NCBI GenBank assembly: GCA_027924585.1
Contig: BSBM01002121.1
Span: forward strand, 62,001 to 126,000
Origin: Larix kaempferi
Lineage: Eukaryota > Streptophyta > Pinopsida > Pinales > Pinaceae
DNA length: 64,000 nucleotides
Direction: 5' to 3'
The stretch's first letter is position 1. Every line of letters starts with the position of its first letter. This document shows positions 51,851 to 63,857 of the stretch, one piece after another. A program made the position numbers and the translations under genes. The notes beneath the pieces were generated by a model. It did no database searches, was not told where the DNA came from, and was given only the letters and a program-made list of their open reading frames with translations.

Positions 51851-54800
51851 GATAAATGGAATCTACAAAGTATGCACATTCTACGTCATAACGACTTTCT
51901 ATAGCTTGCGCATGCGTCCGGAAATAATAAAAGCTTACTTCCACCGTTTTTTTAAATCACAGCTTCTAGAACGTTTACATGATTTCTTAAAAAACACGAG
52001 TTTTTAGAAAATGTGTTTTATTTCATAAATGGAATCAACAAAGTATGCACATTCTACGTCATAACAACTTTCTATAGTTTGCGCGTTCGTCCGGAAATAA
52101 GAAAAGCTTACTTCCACCGTTTTTTAAAATCACAACTTCTAGAAGGTTTACATGATTTCTTAAAAAACACGAGTTTTTAGAAAATGTGTTTTATTTCATA
52201 AATGGAATCAACAAAGTATGCACATTCTACGTCATAACGACTTTCTATAGTTTGCGCAAGCGTCCGGAAATAAGAAAAGCTTACTTCCCCCGTTTTTTAA
52301 AATCACAACTTCTAGAAGGTTTACATGATTTCTAAAAAAACACAAGTTTTTAGAAAATGTGTTTTATTTCATAAATGGAAACAACAAAGTATGCACATTC
52401 TACGTCATAACGACTTTCTATAGTTTGCGCATGCGTTTGGAAATAAGAAAAGCTTACTTCCCCCGTTTTTTAAAATCACAGCTTCTAGAAGGTTTACATG
52501 ATTTCTTAAAAAACACGAGTTTTTAGAAAATGTGTTTTATTTCATAAATGGAATCAACAAAGTATGCACATTCTACGTCATAACGACTTTCTATAGTTTG
52601 CGCATTCGTCCGGAAATAAGAAAAGCTTACTTCCACCGTTTTTTAAAATCACAGCTTCTAGAACGTTTACATGATTTCGTAAAAAACACGAGTTTTTAGA
52701 AAATCTGTTTTATTTGATAGATGGAATCTACAAAGTATGCACATTCTACGTCATAACGACTTTCTATAGTTTGCGCATGCGTCCGGAAATAAGAAAAGCT
52801 TACTTCCCCCGTTTTTTAAAATCACCGCTTCTAGAAGGTTTACATGATTTCTTAGAAAACATGAGTTTTTAGAAAATGTGTTTTATTTCATAAATGGAAT
52901 CAACAAAGTATGCACATTCTACGTCATAATGAGTTTTTATAGTTTGCGCATTCGTCCGGAAGGTTTACATGATTTCGTAAAAACACGAGTTTTTAGAAAA
53001 TGTGTTTTATTTCATAAATGGAATGTACAAAGTATGCACATTCTACGTCAGAATGAGTTTCTATAGTTTGCGCATGCATCCGGAAATAAGAAAAGCTTAC
53101 TTCCCCCGTTTTTTAAAATCACAGCTCCCAGAAGGTTTACATGATTTCTTAAAAAACATGAGTTTTTAGAAAATGTGTTTTATTTCATAAATGGAATCAA
53201 CAAAGTATGCACATTCTACGTCATAACGACTTTCTATAGTTTGCGCATGCTTCCGGTAATAAGAAAAGCTTACTTCCCCCGTTTTTTAAAATCACAACTT
53301 CTAGAAGGTTTACATGATTTCTAAAAAAACACGAGTTTTTAGAAAATTTGTTTTTTTTCATAAATGGAATCAACAAAGTATGCACATTCTACGTCATAAC
53401 GACTTTCCATAGTTTGCGCATTCGTCCGGAAATAAGAAAAGGTTACCTCCACCGTTTTTTAAAATCACAGCTTCTAGAAGATTTACATGATTTCGTAAAA
53501 ACACGAGTTTTTAGAAAATGTGCTTTATTTGATAAATGGAATCTACAAAGTATGCACATTCTACGTCATAAGGACTTTCTATAGTTTGCGCATGCGTCCG
53601 GAAATAAGAAAAGATTATTTCCCCCGTTTTTTAAAATCATAGCTTTTAGAAGGTTTACATGATTTCTTAAAAAACATGAGTTTTTAGAAAATTTGTTTTA
53701 TTGCATAAATGGAATCAACAAAGTATGCACATTCTACGTCCTAACGACTTTCTATAGTTTGCGCATGCGTCCGGATATAAGAAAAGCTTACTTCCGCCGT
53801 TTTTTAAAATCACAGCTTCTAGAAGGTTTACATGATTTCTTAAAAAACACGAGTTTTTAGAAAATGTGTCTTATTTCATAAATGGAATCTACAAAGTATG
53901 CACATTCTACGTGATAACGACTTTCTATAGTTTGCGCATGCGTTTGGAAATAAGAAAAGCTTACTTCCCCCATTTTTTAAAATCACAGCTTCTAGAAGGT
54001 TTACATGATTTCTTAAAAAACACGAGTTTTTAGAAAATGTGTTTTATTTCATAAATGGAATCAACAAAGTATGCACATTCTACGTCATAACGACTTTTTA
54101 TAGTTTGCGCATTCGTCCGGAAATAAGAAAAGCTTACTTCCACCGTTTTTTAAAATCACAGCTTCTAGAAGGTTTACATGATTTCGTAAAAAACACGAGT
54201 TTTTAGAAAATGTGTTTTATTTGATAAATGGAATCTACAAAGTATGCACATTCTACGTCATAACGACTTTCTATAGTTTGCGCATGCGTCCAGAAATAAG
54301 AAAAGCTTACTTCCCCCGTTTTTTAAAATCACAGCTTCTAGAAGATTTACATGATTTCTTAAAAAACACGAGTTTTTAGAAAATGTGTTTTATTTGATAA
54401 ATGGAATCTACAAAGTATGCACATTCTACGTCATAACGACTTTCTATAGTTTGCGCATGCGTCCGGAAATAAGAAAAGCTTACTTCCCCCGTTTTTTAAA
54501 ATCACAGCTTCTAGAAGGTTTACATGATTTCTTAAAAAACACGAGTTTTAGAAAACGTGTTTTATTTCATAAATGGAATAAACAAAGTATGCACATTCTA
54601 CGTCATAACGACTTTCTATAGTTTGCACATGCGTTTGGAAATAAGAAAAGCTTACTTCCCCCGTTTTTTAAAATCACAGCTTCTAGAAGGTTTACATGAT
54701 TTCTTAAAAAACACGAGTTTTTAGAAAATGTGTTTTATTTCATAAATGGAATCAACAAAGTATGCACATTCTACGTCATAACGACTTTCTATAGTTTGTG

Positions 54801-55778
54801 CATGCGTCCGGTAATAAGAAAAGCTTACTTCCCCCGTTTTTTAAAATCACAACTTCTGGAAGGTTTACATGATTTCTAAAAAAACACGACTTTTTAGAAA
54901 ATGTGTTTTATTTCATAAATGGAATCGACAAAGTATGCACATTCTATGTCATAACGACTTTCTATAGTTTGCGCATGCGTTTGGAAATAAGAAAAACTTA
55001 CTTCCCCCGTTTTTTAAAATCACAGCTTCTAGAAGGTTTACATGATTTCTTAAAAAAAACGAGTTTTTAGAAAATGTGTTTTATTTCATAAATGGAATCA
55101 ACAAAGTATGCACATTCTAGGTCATAACAACTTTCTATAGTTTGCGCATGCATTTGGAAATAAGAAAAGCTTACTTCCCCTGTTTTTTAAAATCATAGCT
55201 TCAAGAAGGTTTACATGATTTGTTAAAAAACACGAGTTTTTAGAAAATGTGTTTTATTTGATAAATGGAATCTACAAAGTATGCACATTCTACGTCATAA
55301 CGACTTTCTATAGTTTGCGCATGCGTCCTGAAATAAGAAAAGCTTACTTCCCCCGTTTTTTAAAATCACAGCTTCTAGAAGGTTTACATGATTTCTTAAA
55401 AAACACGAGTTTTTAGAAAATGTGTTTTATTTCATAAATGGAATCAACAAAGTATGCACATTCTACGTCATAACGACTTTCTATAGTTTGCGCATGCGTT
55501 TGGAAATAAGAAAAGCTTACTTCCCCCGTTTTTTAAAATCACAGCTTCTAGAAGGTTTACATGATTTCTTAAAAAACATGAGTTTTTAGAAAATGTGTTT
55601 TATTTCATAAATGGAATCAACAAAGTATGCACATTCTACGTCATAACGACTTTCTATAGTTTGCGCATGCGTCTGGAAATAAGAAAAGCTTACTTCCCCC
55701 GTTTTTTAAAATCACAGCTTCTAGAAGGTTTACATGATTTCGTAAAAAACACGAGTTTTTAGAAAATGTGTTTTATTT
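51851..55778 (+). repeat. Block Y1 (3928 bp, about 23 monomers)
   Basis: Starts TTTGATAAATGG and runs through AATAATAAAAG, TTTTTTTAAATC, GCGCGTTCG, GCAAGCGTCC, GGAAACAAC, TTTGATAGATGG, AATCACCGC, the 49-bp deletion junction (52954-52963), AGCTCCCAG, TTACCTCCACCG, GTGATAACG, AAACGTGTTT, GGAATCGAC and CTTCAAGAAG. Y2 repeats it at 8078 bp with very few changes apart from one replaced monomer. Confidence 0.9.
52954..52963 (+). other. 49-bp deletion junction in Y1
   Basis: GTCCGGAAGG fuses the CpG-rich patch of one monomer to the GGTTTACATG segment of the next, losing the HindIII site, the T6A4 tract and the XbaI palindrome. The ends share GAA. The same junction lies at 42204, 43885 (GTCCGCAAGG), 45047 and 61032, all with the shorter A tract after it, so they descend from one event. 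Confidence 0.9.
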
Positions 55779-57853
55779 CGTAAATGGAATCTACAAAGTA
55801 TGCACATTCTACGTCATAACGACTTTCTATAGTTTACGCATTCGTCCGGAAATAAGAAAAGCTTACTTCCACCGTTTTTTAAAATCACAGCTTCGAGAAG
55901 GTTTACATGATTTCTTAAAAAAATGGAGTTTTTAGAAAATGAGTTTTATTTCATAAATGGAATCAACAAAGTATGCACATTCTACGTCATAATGACTTTC
56001 TATAGTTTGCGCATTCGTCCGGAACTAAGAAAAGCTTACTTCCACCGTTTTTTAAAATCACAGCTTCTAGAAGGTTTACATGATTTCGTAAAAAACACGA
56101 GTTTTTAGAAAATGTGTTTTATTTCATAAATGGAATATACAAAGTATGCACATTCTACGTCATAACGACTTTCTATAGTTTGCGCATGCGTCCGTAAATA
56201 AGAAAAGCTTACTTCCACCGTTTTTTAAAATCACAGCTTCTAGAAGGTTTACATGATTTCGTAAAAAACACGAGTTTTTAGAAAATGTGTTTTATTTCAG
56301 AAATGGAATCTACAAAGTATGCACATTCTACGTCATAACGACTTTCTATAGTTTGCGCATGCGTCCGGAAATAAGAAAAGCTTACTTCTCCCATTTTTTA
56401 AAATCACAGCTTCTAGAAGGTTTACATGATTTCTTAAAATACATGAGTTTTTAGAAAATGTGTTTTATTTCATAAATGGAATCAACAAAGTATGCACATT
56501 CTACGTCATAACGACTTTCTATAGTTTGCGCATGCTATTGGAAATAAGAAAACCTTACTTCCCCCGTTTTTTAAAATCACAGCTTCTAGAAGGTTTACAT
56601 GATTTCTTAAAAAACACTAGTTGTTAGAAAATGTGTTTTATTTCATAAATAGAATCAACAAAGTATGCACATTCTACGTCATAACGACTTTCTATAGTTT
56701 GCTCATGCGTCCGGAAATAAGAAAAGCTTACTTCAACCATTTTTTAAAATCACAGCTTCTAGAAGGTTTACATGATTTTTTAAAAACACGAGTTTTTAGA
56801 AAATGTGTTTTATTTCATAAATGGAATCAACAAAGTATGCATATTCTACGTCATAATGACTTTCTATAGTTTGTGCATTCGTCCGGAAATAAGAAAAGCT
56901 TACTTCCACCGTTTTTTAAAATCACAACTTCTAGAAGGTTTACATGATTTCTTAAAAAACACGAGTTTTTAGAAAATGTGTTTTATTTCATAAATGGAAT
57001 CAACAAAGTATGCACATTCTACGTCATAACGACTTTCTATAGTTTGTGCATGCGTTTGGAAATAAGAAAAGCTTACTTCCCCCGTTTTTTAAAAACCACA
57101 GCTTTTGGAGGGTTTACATGATTTCTTAAAAAACACGAGTTTTTAGAAAATGTGTTTTATTTCATAAATGGAATCAACAAAGTATGCACATTCTACGTCA
57201 TAACGACTTTCTATAGCTTGCGCCTGCGTCCGAAAATAATAAAAGCTTACTTCCACCGTTTTTTAAAATCACAGCTTCTAGAAGGTTTACATGATTACTT
57301 AAAAAACACGAGTTTTTAGAAAATGTGTTTTATTTCATAAATGGAATCAACAAAGTATGCACATTATACATAATAACGACTTTCTATAGTTTGCGCATGC
57401 GTCCGGAAATAAGAAAAGCTTACTTCAACCGTTTTTTAAAATCACAGCTTCTAGAAGGCTTACATGATATCTTAAAAAACATGAGTTTTTAGAAAATGTG
57501 TTTTATTTCATAAATGAAATCAACAAAGTATGCACATTCTACGTCATAACGACTTTCTATAGTTTGCGCATTTATCCGGAAATAAGAAAAGCTTACTTCC
57601 ACCGTTTTTTAAAATCACAGCTTCTAGAAGGTTTACATGATTTCTTAAAAAACACGAGTTTTTAGAAAATGTGTTTTATTTCATAAATGGAATCAACAAA
57701 GTATGCACATTCTACGTCATAACGACTTTCTATAGTTTCGCATTCGTCCGGAAACAAGAAAAGCTTACTTCCACCGTTTTTTAAAATCACAGCTTCTAGA
57801 AGGTTTACATGATTTCGTAAAAAACACGAGTTTTTAGAAAATGTGTTTTATTT
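55779..57853 (+). repeat. Block X1 (2075 bp, 12 monomers)
   Basis: Matches the single-copy version of X0 at 6003 bp (from 50618 to 56621, for example) and X2 at 2075 bp. A visible difference from X2 is AGCTTTTGGAGG near 57101 for AGCTTCTGGAGG near 59176. Confidence 0.92.
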
Positions 57854-59928
57854 CGTAAATGGAATCTACAAAGTATGCACATTCTACGTCATAACGACTT
57901 TCTATAGTTTACGCATTCGTCCGGAAATAAGAAAAGCTTACTTCCACCGTTTTTTAAAATCACAGCTTCGAGAAGGTTTACATGATTTCTTAAAAAAATG
58001 GAGTTTTTAGAAAATGAGTTTTATTTCATAAATGGAATCAACAAAGTATGCACATTCTACGTCATAATGACTTTCTATAGTTTGCGCATTCGTCCGGAAC
58101 TAAGAAAAGCTTACTTCCACCGTTTTTTAAAATCACAGCTTCTAGAAGGTTTACATGATTTCGTAAAAAACACGAGTTTTTAGAAAATGTGTTTTATTTC
58201 ATAAATGGAATATACAAAGTATGCACATTCTACGTCATAACGACTTTCTATAGTTTGCGCATGCGTCCGTAAATAAGAAAAGCTTACTTCCACCGTTTTT
58301 TAAAATCACAGCTTCTAGAAGGTTTACATGATTTCGTAAAAAACACGAGTTTTTAGAAAATGTGTTTTATTTCAGAAATGGAATCTACAAAGTATGCACA
58401 TTCTACGTCATAACGACTTTCTATAGTTTGCGCATGCGTCCGGAAATAAGAAAAGCTTACTTCTCCCATTTTTTAAAATCACAGCTTCTAGAAGGTTTAC
58501 ATGATTTCTTAAAATACATGAGTTTTTAGAAAATGTGTTTTATTTCATAAATGGAATCAACAAAGTATGCACATTCTACGTCATAACGACTTTCTATAGT
58601 TTGCGCATGCTATTGGAAATAAGAAAACCTTACTTCCCCCGTTTTTTAAAATCACAGCTTCTAGAAGGTTTACATGATTTCTTAAAAAACACTAGTTGTT
58701 AGAAAATGTGTTTTATTTCATAAATAGAATCAACAAAGTATGCACATTCTACGTCATAACGACTTTCTATAGTTTGCTCATGCGTCCGGAAATAAGAAAA
58801 GCTTACTTCAACCATTTTTTAAAATCACAGCTTCTAGAAGGTTTACATGATTTTTTAAAAACACGAGTTTTTAGAAAATGTGTTTTATTTCATAAATGGA
58901 ATCAACAAAGTATGCATATTCTACGTCATAATGACTTTCTATAGTTTGTGCATTCGTCCGGAAATAAGAAAAGCTTACTTCCACCGTTTTTTAAAATCAC
59001 AACTTCTAGAAGGTTTACATGATTTCTTAAAAAACACGAGTTTTTAGAAAATGTGTTTTATTTCATAAATGGAATCAACAAAGTATGCACATTCTACGTC
59101 ATAACGACTTTCTATAGTTTGTGCATGCGTTTGGAAATAAGAAAAGCTTACTTCCCCCGTTTTTTAAAAACCACAGCTTCTGGAGGGTTTACATGATTTC
59201 TTAAAAAACACGAGTTTTTAGAAAATGTGTTTTATTTCATAAATGGAATCAACAAAGTATGCACATTCTACGTCATAACGACTTTCTATAGCTTGCGCCT
59301 GCGTCCGAAAATAATAAAAGCTTACTTCCACCGTTTTTTAAAATCACAGCTTCTAGAAGGTTTACATGATTACTTAAAAAACACGAGTTTTTAGAAAATG
59401 TGTTTTATTTCATAAATGGAATCAACAAAGTATGCACATTATACATAATAACGACTTTCTATAGTTTGCGCATGCGTCCGGAAATAAGAAAAGCTTACTT
59501 CAACCGTTTTTTAAAATCACAGCTTCTAGAAGGCTTACATGATATCTTAAAAAACATGAGTTTTTAGAAAATGTGTTTTATTTCATAAATGAAATCAACA
59601 AAGTATGCACATTCTACGTCATAACGACTTTCTATAGTTTGCGCATTTATCCGGAAATAAGAAAAGCTTACTTCCACCGTTTTTTAAAATCACAGCTTCT
59701 AGAAGGTTTACATGATTTCTTAAAAAACACGAGTTTTTAGAAAATGTGTTTTATTTCATAAATGGAATCAACAAAGTATGCACATTCTACGTCATAACGA
59801 CTTTCTATAGTTTCGCATTCGTCCGGAAACAAGAAAAGCTTACTTCCACCGTTTTTTAAAATCACAGCTTCTAGAAGGTTTACATGATTTCGTAAAAAAC
59901 ACGAGTTTTTAGAAAATGTGTTTTATTT
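57854..59928 (+). repeat. Block X2 (2075 bp), tandem duplicate of X1
   Basis: Near-identical to X1 along its length. Its left edge is the recombination junction where the end of an X block meets the start of another X instead of a Y. On the right it passes into Y2 at TTTGATAAATGG, as X0 passes into Y1. Confidence 0.92.
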
Positions 59929-62900
59929 GATAAATGGAATCTACAAAGTATGCACATTCTACGTCATAACGACTTTCTATAGCTTGCGCATGCGTCCGGA
60001 AATAATAAAAGCTTACTTCCACCGTTTTTTTAAATCACAGCTTCTAGAACGTTTACATGATTTCTTAAAAAACACGAGTTTTTAGAAAATGTGTTTTATT
60101 TCATAAATGGAATCAACAAAGTATGCACATTCTACGTCATAACAACTTTCTATAGTTTGCGCGTTCGTCCGGAAATAAGAAAAGCTTACTTCCACCGTTT
60201 TTTAAAATCACAACTTCTAGAAGGTTTACATGATTTCTTAAAAAACACGAGTTTTTAGAAAATGTGTTTTATTTCATAAATGGAATCAACAAAGTATGCA
60301 CATTCTACGTCATAACGACTTTCTATAGTTTGCGCAAGCGTCCGGAAATAAGAAAAGCTTACTTCCCCCGTTTTTTAAAATCACAACTTCTAGAAGGTTT
60401 ACATGATTTCTAAAAAAACACAAGTTTTTAGAAAATGTGTTTTATTTCATAAATGGAAACAACAAAGTATGCACATTCTACGTCATAACGACTTTCTATA
60501 GTTTGCGCATGCGTTTGGAAATAAGAAAAGCTTACTTCCCCCGTTTTTTAAAATCACAGCTTCTAGAAGGTTTACATGATTTCTTAAAAAACACGAGTTT
60601 TTAGAAAATGTGTTTTATTTCATAAATGGAATCAACAAAGTATGCACATTCTACGTCATAACGACTTTCTATAGTTTGCGCATTCGTCCGGAAATAAGAA
60701 AAGCTTACTTCCACCGTTTTTTAAAATCACAGCTTCTAGAACGTTTACATGATTTCGTAAAAAACACGAGTTTTTAGAAAATCTGTTTTATTTGATAGAT
60801 GGAATCTACAAAGTATGCACATTCTACGTCATAACGACTTTCTATAGTTTGCGCATGCGTCCGGAAATAAGAAAAGCTTACTTCCCCCGTTTTTTAAAAT
60901 CACCGCTTCTAGAAGGTTTACATGATTTCTTAGAAAACATGAGTTTTTAGAAAATGTGTTTTATTTCATAAATGGAATCAACAAAGTATGCACATTCTAC
61001 GTCATAATGAGTTTTTATAGTTTGCGCATTCGTCCGGAAGGTTTACATGATTTCGTAAAAACACGAGTTTTTAGAAAATGTGTTTTATTTCATAAATGGA
61101 ATGTACAAAGTATGCACATTCTACGTCAGAATGACTTTCTATAGTTTGCGCATGCATCCGGAAATAAGAAAAGCTTACTTCCCCCGTTTTTTAAAATCAC
61201 AGCTCCCAGAAGGTTTACATGATTTCTTAAAAAACATGAGTTTTTAGAAAATGTGTTTTATTTCATAAATGGAATCAACAAAGTATGCACATTCTACGTC
61301 ATAACGACTTTCTATAGTTTGCGCATGCTTCCGGTAATAAGAAAAGCTTACTTCCCCCGTTTTTTAAAATCACAACTTCTAGAAGGTTTACATGATTTCT
61401 AAAAAAACACGAGTTTTTAGAAAATTTGTTTTTTTTCATAAATGGAATCAACAAAGTATGCACATTCTACGTCATAACGACTTTCCATAGTTTGCGCATT
61501 CGTCCGGAAATAAGAAAAGGTTACCTCCACCGTTTTTTAAAATCACAGCTTCTAGAAGATTTACATGATTTCGTAAAAACACGAATTTTTAGAAAATGTG
61601 CTTTATTTGATAAATGGAATCTACAAAGTATGCACATTCTACGTCATAAGGACTTTCTATAGTTTGCGCATGCGTCCGGAAATAAGAAAAGATTATTTCC
61701 CCCGTTTTTTAAAATCATAGCTTCTAGAAGGTTTACATGATTTCTTAAAAAACATGAGTTTTTAGAAAATTTGTTTTATTTCATAAATGGAATCAACAAA
61801 GTATGCACATTCTACGTCCTAACGACTTTCTATAGTTTGCGCATGCGTCCGGATATAAGAAAAGCTTACTTCCGCCGTTTTTTAAAATCACAGCTTCTAG
61901 AAGGTTTACATGATTTCTTAAAAAACACGAGTTTTTAGAAATTGTGTCTTATTTCATAAATGGAATCTACAAAGTATGCACATTCTACGTGATAACGACT
62001 TTCTATAGTTTGCGCATGCGTTTGGAAATAAGAAAAGCTTACTTCCCCCATTTTTTAAAATCACAGCTTCTAGAAGGTTTACATGATTTCTTAAAAAACA
62101 CGAGTTTTTAGAAAATGTGTTTTATTTCATAAATGGAATCAACAAAGTATGCACATTCTACGTCATAACGACTTTTTATAGTTTGCGCATTCGTCCGGAA
62201 ATAAGAAAAGCTTACTTCCACTGTTTTTTAAAATCACAGCTTCTAGAAGGTTTACATGATTTCGTAAAAAACACGAGTTTTTAGAAAATGTGTTTTATTT
62301 GATAAATGGAATCTACAAAGTATGCACATTCTACGTCATAACGACTTTCTATAGTTTGCGCATGCGTCCAGAAATAAGAAAAGCTTACTTCCCCCGTTTT
62401 TTAAAATCACAGCTTCTAGAAGATTTACATGATTTCTTAAAAAACACGAGTTTTTAGAAAATGTGTTTTATTTGATAAATGGAATCTACAAAGTATGCAC
62501 ATTCTACGTCATAACGACTTTCTATAGTTTGCGCATGCGTCCGGAAATAAGAAAAGCTTACTTCCCCCGTTTTTTAAAATCACAACTTCTAGAAGGTTTA
62601 CATGATTTCTAAAAAAACACAAGTTTTTAGAAAATGTGTTTTATTTCATAAATGGAAACAACAAAGTATGCACATTCTACGTCATAACGAATTTCTATAG
62701 TTTGCGCATGCGTTTGGAAATAAGAAAAGCTTACTTCCCCCGTTTTTTAAAATCACAGCTTCTAGAAGGTTTACATGATTTCTTAAAAAACACGAGTTTT
62801 TAGAAAATGTGTTTTATTTCATAAATGGAATCAACAAAGTATGCACATTCTACGTCATAACGACTTTCTATAGTTTGTGCATGCGTCCGGTAATAAGAAA

Positions 62901-63450
62901 AGCTTACTTCCCCTGTTTTTTAAAATCACAACTTCTGGAAGGTTTACATGATTTCTAAAAAAACACGACTTTTTAGAAAATGTGTTTTATTTCATAAATG
63001 GAATCGACAAAGTATGCACATTCTATGTCATAACGACTTTCTATAGTTTGCGCATGCGTTTGGAAATAAGAAAAACTTACTTCCCCCGTTTTTTAAAATC
63101 ACAGCTTCTAGAAGGTTTACATGATTTCTTAAAAAACACGAGTTTTTAGAAAATGTGTTTTATTTCATAAATGGAATCAACAAAGTATGCACATTCTAGG
63201 TCATAACAACTTTCTATAGTTTGCGCATGCATTTGGAAATAAGAAAAGCTTACTTCCCCTGTTTTTTAAAATCATAGCTTCAAGAAGGTTTACATGATTT
63301 GTTAAAAAACACGAGTTTTTAGAAAATGTGTTTTATTTGATAAATGGAATCTACAAAGTATGCACATTCTACGTCATAACGACTTTCTATAGTTTGCGCA
63401 TGCGTCCTGAAATAAGAAAAGCTTACTTCCCCCGTTTTTTAAAATCACAG

Positions 63451-63460
63451 CTTCTAGAAG
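63451..63460. other. Monomer palindrome CTTCTAGAAG, matches a two-unit heat-shock element
   Basis: A perfect 10-bp inverted repeat present in most monomers. It has the form nTTCnnGAAn, the tail-to-tail pair of heat-shock factor pentamers, and is followed by GGTTT, one base short of a third TTC unit. Many variants change only the two central bases (CTTCTGGAAG at 2941+ and 12024+; CTTCGAGAAG at 55890s; CTTCAAGAAG at 47120s), keeping TTC and GAA. Others break it (CTTCTAAAAG at 2110s and 14300s). The sequence match is direct. Protein binding is not shown, and the motif also simply contains an XbaI site. Confidence 0.4.
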
Positions 63461-63477
63461 GTTTACATGATTTCTTA

Positions 63478-63493
63478 AAAAACACGAGTTTTT
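63478..63493. other. A-tract/T-tract dyad with short loop in each monomer
   Basis: AAAAAC, loop ACGA, GTTTTT: six paired bases with a four-base loop, present in most copies and in the ACATGA-type variants. With neighbouring A/T tracts it could favour DNA bending or a small cruciform. The U-run resemblance to a bacterial terminator is coincidental here. Structural role is inferred only. Confidence 0.45.
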
Positions 63494-63567
63494 AGAAAAT
63501 GTGTTTTATTTCATAAATGGAATCAACAAAGTATGCACATTCTACGTCATAACGACTTTCTATAGTT

Positions 63568-63579
63568 TGCGCATGCGTT
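63568..63579. other. CpG-rich patch resembling an NRF1 site
   Basis: In copies ending TCCGGA the text is TGCGCATGCGTC, which matches the palindromic NRF1 consensus YGCGCAYGCGCR at 10 of 12 positions; this copy has the TTTGGA form. The patch is the only G+C-rich part of the monomer and contains clustered CpGs, which are often changed to TpG or CpA in individual copies. Whether any protein recognises it is unknown. Confidence 0.3.
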
Positions 63580-63857
63580 TGGAAATAAGAAAAGCTTACT
63601 TCCCCCGTTTTTTAAAATCACAGCTTCTAGAAGGTTTACATGATTTCTTAAAAAACATGAGTTTTTAGAAAATGTGTTTTATTTCATAAATGGAATCAAC
63701 AAAGTATGCACATTCTACGTCATAACGACTTTCTATAGTTTGCGCATGCGTCTGGAAATAAGAAAAGCTTACTTCCCCCGTTTTTTAAAATCACAGCTTC
63801 TAGAAGGTTTACATGATTTCGTAAAAAACACGAGTTTTTAGAAAATGTGTTTTATTT

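Larger units (their letters stand above)
63421..63593 (+). repeat. Representative 173-bp satellite monomer
   Basis: Reference copy close to the consensus, numbered from G of GCTT as 1. Landmarks: T6A4 tract at 15-24; 10-bp palindrome CTTCTAGAAG (XbaI core) at 31-40; AAAAAC/GTTTTT dyad around an ACGA loop at 58-73; AGAAAATGTG at 75-84; box TACGTCA at 123-129; CGCATGCG palindrome (SphI core) at 150-157; then TCCGGA (BspEI) in many copies or TTTGGA as here; a purine-rich end that forms HindIII AAGCTT with the next monomer. The consensus has 57 G/C in 173 bases and seven CpGs, three of them within about 12 bp (150-161). Common alternatives are CCACCG or CCCCCG near 9-14, TTTCGT or TTTCTT near 51-56, and TCAAC or TCTAC near 103-107. 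Confidence 0.95.
59929..63857 (+). repeat. Block Y2 (3929 bp)
   Basis: Copy of Y1 at 8078 bp, 8079 bp after 62729. Carries the shared 49-bp deletion (61032-61041). The monomer at 62556-62728 differs from its Y1 partner and matches the one at 60357-60529 instead. The one-base length change comes from this replacement, because the Y1 partner is 172 bp. Confidence 0.9.

Noticed and set aside
57854-59928. Assembly artefact as the cause of the X1/X2 duplicate
   Set aside because: Not excluded, but X1 and X2 differ at a visible base (57101 versus 59176 regions) and Y1/Y2 differ by a replaced monomer, so they are not simple copies of one stretch. Spanning reads would decide.
63478-63493. Rho-independent terminator
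   Set aside because: The dyad has an A/T stem with one G-C pair, repeats in every monomer, and follows no gene. This is eukaryote-like satellite DNA.
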